DNA of 64,000 nt, taken from positions 2,914,001 through 2,978,000 of the forward strand of contig NZ_CP019431.1 of assembly GCF_009866765.1 (NCBI RefSeq), written 5' to 3'. How positions within the stretch are numbered: the stretch's first letter is position 1; every line of letters begins with the position of its first letter. Origin of the DNA: Pseudomonas sp. S35. GTDB taxonomy: Bacteria > Pseudomonadota > Gammaproteobacteria > Pseudomonadales > Pseudomonadaceae. Made by a program: the position numbers and the translations under genes. Positions 17,421 to 24,840 of this stretch are shown in pieces. Under the pieces are notes generated by a model, which saw nothing but the letters and a program-made list of their open reading frames with translations, was not told where the DNA came from and made no database searches.

Positions 17421-20400
17421 TTATTCAGGTATCAGGACGAGGAACAGTTGTTGGTCCAGCGGCCGGTTGATGGGGCTGTAGAGGTCATTGACGATCACGT
17501 GGCTGTCCGGGCCTGCCTTGGCGATCAGGTCCTTGAAGGTGGTGAACCGGTGTTCCGGGCGTTTGAGGTGGGCGGCGGTGTAGTCGCCGCGCGGGCTGTC
17601 GGCGCTGCTGTAGTGAAAATGCGCGTACCACAGCACGTCGACGCGGTTCTTTTCGCGAATGGCAAACTCCGAAACATAGTCATTCGCGCCAGTGCGCTGC
17701 GGGCCATGCACCAGGCCGATATCCACGGCGGCATGGCGACGCAGGTAATCAATGTTTTCCTGGCGCGGACGCTGGGCCTTGTAGCCTTCTATGCAGTGTT
17801 GCTCACCCTGACGGCGCAGGTCCGTTGCACGCATGCGCAGGCGCTCCAGGGCCTGGGGGACATCAGGCTTATCCAGGTGATGGGCTTGGATTTCATCGGC
17901 AATCGCCTCGATTTTCCTGGCTTGGTGGCCGAACATGTCATTCCAGTCTTGTGGGTTGACGTCGTCACGGCGCTGCGGGTCGGCCAGTTTGCGTTTCTGA
18001 AACTCGATGGATTTTTCCAGGGCGGTGATTTGATCGATCAGCCGCTGAGCTTCCGTACGCAGGGTCGCCAGGGCTCGCTGGCGTGGCACGGGTGCCGGGC
18101 GCTGCGGCGGTGCGTCGACGATTTCCACCCAGCCTTCATGGGGATGCTCCATGAACCGCGCGCTGATCTCGTCGGTCTGCGGGTTTTTGACCACAATGGT
18201 TGGAAAGGGCATCTCGGCGTCGGGGGGCAGCAGGTTGCCCACCAGTGTTCCTTTGTCCCGCGACCGGAACACGCGCTTGGTCGGGGACGGCAGTTGCGCT
18301 GGTTTGAAACGCACGAATTGGGCAGGCAGGAATTCATCCTCGCGCAGTACATCCGCCAGGTCTGTCTCGGCTGCGGCGCGCAGGGTTTCCAGGCGCTCGA
18401 TCAACAGCGGCATATAGCGCGGACGCAGCAGTGTCGAGTCCAGTTCCATCAGCATGCGGTAGGCCTGGAGGCGCCGGCTGTAATGCTCGATCACATTCAC
18501 CAACACCTCTTTGCGCTCGGCAGAGGTGAAGCCTTGGGTGGTCAACAGGTCGATGTACGAGTGCTCTACGGAGACCTGAGGGAAGTGCAAGGTCTCCAGC
18601 CGCGCCATAAAGTATTCTTCCTGGGCGGTGGCTGGCTCCCTCAGCTCGTCAATGCTCAACGCCGCCAGCAGGTCGAGCGGCTCGACAATGGCACAGAGGC
18701 GGTTGTAGAAGCGCCGATGGGGCATGGCATTGAGGAACTTCAGGCGCTCTGCCGGCCCGGTCTTGAGGCGGTTCGCCATCTCTTCCAACGTCATGTCGAT
18801 AGCAATCAGGGACTGGGCATGGCGCTCGGAGGTGGCAAAGTGCATTTCAGTCATATCGAGCAACCGCTGATTGGCCGGCTCGTCGCGCTCCATCCGCAAC
18901 AGGTCGTTCATCAGCTCGCCCCGATCAGACACAAACGTGGCGGTGTGCAGTGACGCCAGGAAGCTGACATCCACCTCCTGCGCCGCCAGCAGGGTTTGGT
19001 ACTGTTCCAGGCAACTGGACTCATAATCGAACTTGCCATCGGCCGCCTTGACCTGCGCGTAGGCGTCGATTATCGCGCGGCGATTTTGCTGCAACTGATC
19101 GGTGACCGGGACGTACTTTTCATAGGCCACGAGAAAGTGCAAGCGAGCCCGGGTCCTGTTACGCGCCTCAACGGCGTGGGCGCTGATGGCTGACGGGTCA
19201 TTAGGGGACAGGCGCAGGCGTTGCATTGCATGGGCCAACTCGCGGTCGCGCACTTCAAATTGTTTCTTGGTTGCCGTCACGGTGTCGAACAAATGGGAGG
19301 TTTGGTCAACTTGTTCAAGGATCTGGCTTTCCAGGCGAGTGACCTTCAGCCACGCCTCTGCACGTTGCTGTTCAATTTGCGCCAACTTGGCCTTGAGTCG
19401 GTTTTTCGGCCCCCCTCCACGCAGTTTGAGACCCAGGTCCAAGGCCCAGCGTCCTTGCCCGTCGGAGCTGAGCTTAAAGCCTGGGTGCAGGTTTTTTTGT
19501 GGATTGACGATGAACACTTCGCCTGCGTCGGGAACGATGCTGACCTGGAACAGCAGGCCGGCTACCGAGGCATGCCACTGCTGACCAATGCGGTACAACC
19601 CTTTGAAGGCACCCAACTCGACCGGAGAGGGAGCGGGCACCGGCCAGGCTACGTGGTGCTCGAGCAACGCGTTGAACAGACGGCGTCGGGAACCGTCACG
19701 CGCGGTGGAGTGGATGAAGTCCACCTCGGTGCGATCACTCGCAGGCGGCTCGGACGGCAGGCCAACCGGGCCTTGTTCAATCTTTGGCGCAACGTGTGCA
19801 GACGGCGTGGGAGGTCGTCGCAGCAAGGTACTCAAGGCCTTGGGCACGGGCGGTTTGGCTGGGGTGAAAGCGGGCTCGATTGATGGATGTTGCGCCGACG
19901 CCTTGTGTATCAGTAACAGGCCGATATTGAGCAGGACATCGACCCAGGCCAGTTCGCGTGCGACCGGGTCATCGCCGTGCAAGGCCTCCAGGTCATGTTG
20001 CAGGCTGACGGCCAGTTGTACCATCCAGCCCGCGACCATCGCGGGGCCGCGCAGCAACGGCAGCAATAGTGCGTTGAACAGCAGCCAGCCACCCTCCAGC
20101 AGAATCGCCCAGCGGCTTTCGGCGTTGGACACGGTGTCACGGTCGGCCAGGTCGACCAGCGCCCGCGCGTTGCTGCCGTACAGGTATTGGGTCAGGTTGC
20201 CAGCGGCCAACGACTGGGCGAGAGACCCCAGCACTGCATCCCCGTTGCTATCGTCCGCCAACTGCGCGGGTGCCGGTGCCGGCCATTGCACGGTGTCGTC
20301 GCCCTGGCCAAAACGGATGATATGCGGGCTGACAAAGCCATTGTTGCTGTAGATCGGCCGGGCGTGGTCGGGTAGCCAACTGAGCACACTGTCTTGCAGG

Positions 20401-22298
20401 GGGCCAGGCTCAGCAATGGCGCCCAACAGCGCGTCACGGCTCGCAAACTGGCGTAGCGAGTCCGGATACAGCGGCCGGTAGAGGATATGCGGACCGACCT
20501 GACGGTCCGACGCCTCGATAATGAACATGTTGTTGACCACATCCGGCTTGGAATGCGGTTTGCGGTGGAAGGCCAGGGCGTGAATCACAATGCTCAGGTC
20601 GTCGACCACCCGGTCCGCGGCGCTGCGCTGCATCAACGCCTGCACATAACGGTAGCCTTGCCAGGTCATGCCATGCTCGCCCCGTATCTTGTGCTCCAGG
20701 GCCTGCAGTGGCAGGCGCACGCGCAATGCTTGGTCGAACAACGCTTCACGGCGTTGGGCTTCACTGTCGTTGCCCAACAACAGGACCCTGAGGGTGGTGG
20801 GGTAGCGCTCGCCGATATTGGTGCGAGCGATCAGCCCCTGGGTGCTGGTGAACAGGCCTTTTTCTCCCAGCAGGTAATCGGCGTTCATCCAGGCCGGTAT
20901 CGTCGCGCCGGATTTGGAGCGCAGGGTCAGGCTTCCCTGGGGCGCGGCCGCCAGGTTCTTGATCGCCAATTGCGTCAGGCTCATGGACACGGGCGTGAGG
21001 TAGCCGCTGCCCAGGTCGCCGACGGGTACATGGAAGGTCAATTCAAGGTCGTCCGGATCAATCGTCGTGACCTCGGGGTGATCGGCGTGGATCTGTTCGA
21101 GCAAGGTATTGCGCGTGAAATCATGCAGGTTCTCGACGCCATCCAGAAACGAAGCCCCCGCCGTTTGCCGGTGTACGCGTGCCAATTCAGCCAGCTGTTG
21201 GCCGTAGGCAAAACGATCACCGGGTGCCGCTGTTTGCAGCCACACGGGAAGGTTCGCCTGGAGGGTGTGCTCAAAGGTCGGGCTCGGCGCCGGGGCCTGG
21301 ATGAACCAGGGCGTGGGGTCTGTGGTGTCGGCAATCCGCTGTTCCAAGGCGTTCAGGCCGTCGCTGGCCGGCAGCACGACGGTGCCGAGCGCTTCCAGTT
21401 GTTGGTTAAGCAGCAAGGCCGCGAGGGTGTCGAAGCTATTGCCGTCGGGCTCATAACGTTTGATGGTCACGCTGTCGGCCAGCACCTGGCGCGACAGGTC
21501 CCGCCCCCGCGCCTGGGTGAAGGCTTCAAGGGAATCATGGAACTCCAATGTGCCGTTGCTGCGGTACAGCATGACGTTTTGTGCCTGCACCACCAGCAAT
21601 TCGGGTTCCATGATGTTGGCGGTGTGGCTGCCCTGGACGATGCTCGTTTCCAGGCAATAGGAATGCACCCCGCCTTGCACCGGCGTCGGGCGCGTTCTTT
21701 GGTCCGGGTAAGCGGTCAGGTGGTGCAGCGCCGCTTGTTGTTGCTGGTACTCGGCCGGTAACAGGCTGGCGGTGCTGCTCAAGCCTGTGGCCAACAGGTC
21801 GCCCAGCCATTGCCAGCGGATAGGGCCGGTGTCGCCCGGCTGGTTCCAGTAGTCTGTCAGAGCGTCCTGGAATACCGTCATCAGGGTGGGTGTCAGGTCG
21901 AGGATTTTCGCCTTGATCAGTTGCAAATCCGGCTCTCTGACCGCTTCGGCCTCATAGGTCAGGGGGTGGGGCGCTCGGTTGGTCAGGAAGCAGCGGCGCC
22001 CGTCGATGACCGTGTCCATGTCTAACAGCGTACCGCTGCCCACGTAATCGAGCGCCACATCCAGCAAGTGCTTAAGGTCCCAGCCCCCGACCAGGTTAGG
22101 GACCGCTAGCCGGGTAAGCTGCACGTCAAGGTCCAGCGGCGGGTATTGCTCTTTGATCGCTTTTTGCAGCATTTGCCCGAACACCGCTCGCAGGTTCGGG
22201 CGCGAGGCGAACTGACGGCTGACCGCCTGGGCCGGGGCGTCGCTGTGTTGGGTAAAGGTCGGGGGTGTGGGCGGCAGCGGGGGGGGGGTAGTTGGCAT
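17421..22298 (-). CDS. Giant dermonecrotic-toxin-like (DUF6543-type) protein, upstream paralogue
   Basis: About 1625 residues, first gene of a two-gene operon with the 1558-residue paralogue. The start at 22298 (MPTTPPPLPP, proline-rich) follows GGAA with a 6-base gap; in-frame ATGs at 22310 and 22346 are alternatives. Same order of parts as its neighbour: N-terminal domain with QFASRPNLRAVF, block ILYRPLY...WLPDHARPIYSNNGF near residues 600-650, a hydrophobic pair near 735-800 (LLLPLLRGPAMVAGWMVQLA; VDVLLNIGLLLI), and a beta module (GLYRIGQQWHASVAGLLFQV) ending LKLRGGG. A long helical region follows, then a tail with VLWYAHFHY near 1557 and DYTAAHLK. No LRR, NEL, RHS or PAAR elements, no immunity-like gene and no secretion genes nearby. 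Delivery route unknown. Confidence 0.8.
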   Translation of the reverse strand: MPTTPPPLPPTPPTFTQHSDAPAQAVSRQFASRPNLRAVFGQMLQKAIKEQYPPLDLDVQLTRLAVPNLVGGWDLKHLLDVALDYVGSGTLLDMDTVIDGRRCFLTNRAPHPLTYEAEAVREPDLQLIKAKILDLTPTLMTVFQDALTDYWNQPGDTGPIRWQWLGDLLATGLSSTASLLPAEYQQQQAALHHLTAYPDQRTRPTPVQGGVHSYCLETSIVQGSHTANIMEPELLVVQAQNVMLYRSNGTLEFHDSLEAFTQARGRDLSRQVLADSVTIKRYEPDGNSFDTLAALLLNQQLEALGTVVLPASDGLNALEQRIADTTDPTPWFIQAPAPSPTFEHTLQANLPVWLQTAAPGDRFAYGQQLAELARVHRQTAGASFLDGVENLHDFTRNTLLEQIHADHPEVTTIDPDDLELTFHVPVGDLGSGYLTPVSMSLTQLAIKNLAAAPQGSLTLRSKSGATIPAWMNADYLLGEKGLFTSTQGLIARTNIGERYPTTLRVLLLGNDSEAQRREALFDQALRVRLPLQALEHKIRGEHGMTWQGYRYVQALMQRSAADRVVDDLSIVIHALAFHRKPHSKPDVVNNMFIIEASDRQVGPHILYRPLYPDSLRQFASRDALLGAIAEPGPLQDSVLSWLPDHARPIYSNNGFVSPHIIRFGQGDDTVQWPAPAPAQLADDSNGDAVLGSLAQSLAAGNLTQYLYGSNARALVDLADRDTVSNAESRWAILLEGGWLLFNALLLPLLRGPAMVAGWMVQLAVSLQHDLEALHGDDPVARELAWVDVLLNIGLLLIHKASAQHPSIEPAFTPAKPPVPKALSTLLRRPPTPSAHVAPKIEQGPVGLPSEPPASDRTEVDFIHSTARDGSRRRLFNALLEHHVAWPVPAPSPVELGAFKGLYRIGQQWHASVAGLLFQVSIVPDAGEVFIVNPQKNLHPGFKLSSDGQGRWALDLGLKLRGGGPKNRLKAKLAQIEQQRAEAWLKVTRLESQILEQVDQTSHLFDTVTATKKQFEVRDRELAHAMQRLRLSPNDPSAISAHAVEARNRTRARLHFLVAYEKYVPVTDQLQQNRRAIIDAYAQVKAADGKFDYESSCLEQYQTLLAAQEVDVSFLASLHTATFVSDRGELMNDLLRMERDEPANQRLLDMTEMHFATSERHAQSLIAIDMTLEEMANRLKTGPAERLKFLNAMPHRRFYNRLCAIVEPLDLLAALSIDELREPATAQEEYFMARLETLHFPQVSVEHSYIDLLTTQGFTSAERKEVLVNVIEHYSRRLQAYRMLMELDSTLLRPRYMPLLIERLETLRAAAETDLADVLREDEFLPAQFVRFKPAQLPSPTKRVFRSRDKGTLVGNLLPPDAEMPFPTIVVKNPQTDEISARFMEHPHEGWVEIVDAPPQRPAPVPRQRALATLRTEAQRLIDQITALEKSIEFQKRKLADPQRRDDVNPQDWNDMFGHQARKIEAIADEIQAHHLDKPDVPQALERLRMRATDLRRQGEQHCIEGYKAQRPRQENIDYLRRHAAVDIGLVHGPQRTGANDYVSEFAIREKNRVDVLWYAHFHYSSADSPRGDYTAAHLKRPEHRFTTFKDLIAKAGPDSHVIVNDLYSPINRPLDQQLFLVLIPE

Positions 22299-22451
22299 AG
22301 CAGATTCCATTCCGTGGCTGAGGAAGTGTCGTATCGGCCCAAGCATGGCGACTGGTTGGCGGGGAAAGGTGGTAGTCGATTACCGCAAGAGGGGAAACGC
22401 GCGAGAGATTGGCCTATCATCAGCGTCTTTATGAACTGATGAATGATCCTG

Positions 22452-22742
22452 ATGACTGCCGACAACCTGAAAACCGTCCTTGAAGCCAGCGATATGCTTG
22501 AAATCGACGGGCTGCACGCCTTCGACTTCCAGCTCGCTGATGAAAAGCTGCTGATCACCGCCATGGACGGCCGTGCCGAAAAACGCTGGAGCTTCAGCAC
22601 GGCGCAGGTGCAGGCCGCCACCTTCGACGAGCCCTTGCAAAGTTGGACCCTGACGGGTGAGTCGGGCGAGCACCGCCTGATCTGCATGAGCGCGTTCACC
22701 GGCAACAATAACGATGAGGACCCAGCCGATGATGATGCGTAA
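22452..22742 (+). CDS. Small conserved Pseudomonas protein (DUF5629-like)
   Basis: 96 residues (MTADNLKTVLEASDMLEIDG), acidic, with no signal peptide or membrane segment; the C-terminus is an Asp/Glu run. It resembles a Pseudomonas-restricted family I associate with DUF5629, function unknown. An in-frame ATG at 22443 is an alternative start; neither has a good ribosome site. Its 3' end overlaps the lactonase-like gene by 14 bases, which points to translational coupling. It is divergent from the giant toxin-like operon, with about 150 bases between the starts. Confidence 0.7.
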   Translation: MTADNLKTVLEASDMLEIDGLHAFDFQLADEKLLITAMDGRAEKRWSFSTAQVQAATFDEPLQSWTLTGESGEHRLICMSAFTGNNNDEDPADDDA

Positions 22743-23904
22743 ATTCTGGCCGCTGCTGATGGCCGGCAGTGTCGGTGCGATGTCGGTACACGCCGCACCG
22801 GCTGACACCTACGAGCTGTTGGTCGGCAGCTACACCGCCGGTACCAGCGAAGGCATTTACCGCGTGCAGTTCGACAGCCGCACCGGCCAATTCCAGGGCG
22901 CGCCGGTACTGGCGGCCAAGGCAGCCAACCCATCGTGGCTGACGGTCTCGAAGGATCAGAAACACCTGTTTGTGGTCAACGAAAACGGCCCAGGGCAGAA
23001 AGACGCAGTGGGGCGTGTGAGCAGTTACAGCATTGACCCGCAGAGCCACCAGTTGACCTTGATCAACCAGGTCCAGAGCCTGGGCAACGAGCCCACCCAC
23101 TCCAGCGTCGCCGCTGATGGGCGCTACCTGTTCGTCGCCAACTATTCGGTGCTGCAAGATCCGGGCGGCAGCCTGGCGATCCTGCCGGTGGACGCCACCG
23201 GCAAGCTGTCTGCGCCCGTGCAGTTGAGCGGGCACCCCGCCAGCCGCGTGAACCCCGAGCGCCAGGCGTCCAACCATGTGCACTCGGTGGCGTCGTCGCC
23301 GGATGGCAAGTACGTGTTTGTGCAGGACTTGGGGGCCGACAAAGTGTTTGCCTACCGTTATGACCCCAAGGCCAACCACGAACTGCCGTTGACCCCGGCC
23401 AACCCGGCCTCGGTGCAATTGCCTCCAGGCAGCGGCCCGCGTCACTTGCTGTTCAGCGCAGATGGCAAGCATGCCTGGCTGACCACCGAGATGAGCGCCC
23501 AGGTCGCGGTGTTCGATTACCACGACGGTACGCTCACACAGACCCAGTTGCTGGACTATGCGCCGGGGCAGCCGGTGTCGGACAAAGCCGGCGCGGCGCT
23601 GCACGCGTCAAGCGATGGCAAGTTCCTCTACGTGAGCAATCGTGGCACGGCCAATCAGATCCTGGTATTCAGCATCGACCCGGCCACTGCGCACCTCAAG
23701 CAGGTGCAGCAGCGCTCGGTGGAAGGCGATCACCCGCGAGAGTTCAGCCTCGATCCGAGCGGCAAGTTCCTGCTGATCGCCAACCAGAAAAGCAATGAAA
23801 TCGTGGTGGTCGAACGCGACCCCAAGACCGGTCTGCTGGGTAAAACCGTGCAGAAATTGCCGATCGATGCACCCAGCGACCTTAAGTTTCTGGTGCGTCA
23901 ATAA
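22729..23904 (+). CDS. Exported lactonase-family (6-phosphogluconolactonase-like) beta-propeller
   Basis: 391 residues with a signal peptide (MMMRKFWPLLMAGSVGAMSVHA, cleavage likely after AHA/HAA near 22-23), then a seven-bladed propeller of the Pgl/carboxymuconolactonizing type (LLVGSYTAGTSEGIY at the start; SNRGTANQILVF and FLLIANQKSNEIVV near the end). Cytoplasmic Pgl hydrolyses 6-phosphogluconolactone; an exported version suggests another lactone or a periplasmic sugar lactone. The start at 22729 is chosen because GAGGA lies 8 bases before it; ATG 22714 is less likely. It overlaps the preceding small gene and ends at a strong terminator. Confidence 0.85.
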   Translation: MMMRKFWPLLMAGSVGAMSVHAAPADTYELLVGSYTAGTSEGIYRVQFDSRTGQFQGAPVLAAKAANPSWLTVSKDQKHLFVVNENGPGQKDAVGRVSSYSIDPQSHQLTLINQVQSLGNEPTHSSVAADGRYLFVANYSVLQDPGGSLAILPVDATGKLSAPVQLSGHPASRVNPERQASNHVHSVASSPDGKYVFVQDLGADKVFAYRYDPKANHELPLTPANPASVQLPPGSGPRHLLFSADGKHAWLTTEMSAQVAVFDYHDGTLTQTQLLDYAPGQPVSDKAGAALHASSDGKFLYVSNRGTANQILVFSIDPATAHLKQVQQRSVEGDHPREFSLDPSGKFLLIANQKSNEIVVVERDPKTGLLGKTVQKLPIDAPSDLKFLVRQ

Positions 23905-23906
23905 GC

Positions 23907-23940
23907 CACAGGCCCCGCATTGCGGGGCCTGTGTCTTTCT
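23907..23940 (+). terminator. Rho-independent terminator after the lactonase-like gene
   Basis: Inverted repeat CACAGGCCCCGCA / TGCGGGGCCTGTG (23907-23933), then TCTTTCT. It begins 3 bases after the stop codon. Confidence 0.85.
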
Positions 23941-24059
23941 ATTAATTACATTGATAGCGGCTAGTGTTTCAAAGCATTTCTATGGATCAACCCTCGGGCG
24001 TAAGTTGGTTCCAAGGCCTTCCCCGGCCACCCAACCAAACGAACACAAGGGTTACCGAC

Positions 24060-24239
24060 ATGAACTTCAATCTCTTCTCGATCATCGCCGCTTCCGCCGT
24101 CTCCGCCACTGTTGCCCTGCCAGCATCCGCCAGTGTGGAGGTCAGCGGCAAGCAATCCAGCACCAGCGCCTACACCCAGAAATACCTGCAACAAAGTGCC
24201 AACTTCTATGCCGCCCTGGATCACAAGACCCCGCACTGA
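24060..24239 (+). CDS. Tiny exported protein of unknown function (59 aa)
   Basis: The ribosome site AAGG (24047-24050) lies 9 bases before the ATG. The first 24 residues form a clear signal peptide (hydrophobic core IIAASAVSATVAL, cleavage after ASA). The predicted mature peptide is about 35 residues, polar and rich in Ser, Gln and Tyr, ending DHKTPH, with no cysteines. It sits alone between a terminator and a convergent GST gene. I do not recognise a family. Possibilities include a small periplasmic accessory or stress-induced protein; nothing in the sequence decides. Confidence 0.65.
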   Translation: MNFNLFSIIAASAVSATVALPASASVEVSGKQSSTSAYTQKYLQQSANFYAALDHKTPH

Positions 24240-24246
24240 TCGGCGT

Positions 24247-24840
24247 CTAAGGTTTTGCCATGACCGCGATGAACAACGGCGATTCCAGGAACCGCTGCAA
24301 CCAGGCTTGTAAACGTTGATACGGCGCAGCCGCAAACCACTCTCGATCCACATGGGCAAACTGGCGCACAAACGGCGCCAGTGCCACATCGGCGAGGCTC
24401 AGGTGGTCCGCGAGCAAATAGTCGCGCTCCGTCAGTAAGTCATCGAGCTTGCGCAAGAACACCTCACCTTCGGCTCGATAAAATTCCATCGGTTGCTCCG
24501 GGTAACGCTCGGCGTACTTGTAGCGATTCAAGTGCTGCTTGAAGTCTTGATCATTCTCGATGATCAGCGCCAGCGCGCCGGGATTGCCGTGCAGCAACCA
24601 ATCGTGCGGATCGTTCTGCGCCAAGGCCCACTGCATGATCGCCAGGCTCTCATCGATTACCTGGCCGCCCACACTCAACACCGGCACCGTGCCCTTGGGC
24701 GACAGCGCCAGCATGTCTGGCGGCTTGGCTTTGAGGCTCACTTCGATGATCTGCACCGGCACGCCCGAATAGCGCAAGGCTAGCCGCGCGCGCATCGCAT
24801 ACGGGCAGCGCCGGAACGAATACAGCAGCGCTTCGCTCAC
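24247..24840 (-). CDS. Glutathione S-transferase family protein
   Basis: 197 residues. An N-terminal thioredoxin-like domain has a CPYA motif at residues 12-15 (Cys as nucleophile, as in omega/beta-like GSTs and glutaredoxin 2), cis-Pro in GTVPVL near 50, and DESLAIMQW near 62-70, the glutathione gamma-glutamyl contact. An all-helical C-terminal domain completes the fold. Its start codon overlaps the sbcC stop by 4 bases, so it is the third gene of an sbcD-sbcC operon. A redox or detoxification role is inferred; the substrate is unknown. Confidence 0.88.
   Translation of the reverse strand: MSEALLYSFRRCPYAMRARLALRYSGVPVQIIEVSLKAKPPDMLALSPKGTVPVLSVGGQVIDESLAIMQWALAQNDPHDWLLHGNPGALALIIENDQDFKQHLNRYKYAERYPEQPMEFYRAEGEVFLRKLDDLLTERDYLLADHLSLADVALAPFVRQFAHVDREWFAAAPYQRLQAWLQRFLESPLFIAVMAKP

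Noticed and set aside
12706..22298. Type VI effector, RHS toxin or LRR-NEL ubiquitin ligase
   Set aside because: No PAAR, VgrG, RHS repeats, leucine-rich repeats or NEL cysteine motif could be seen in either protein.
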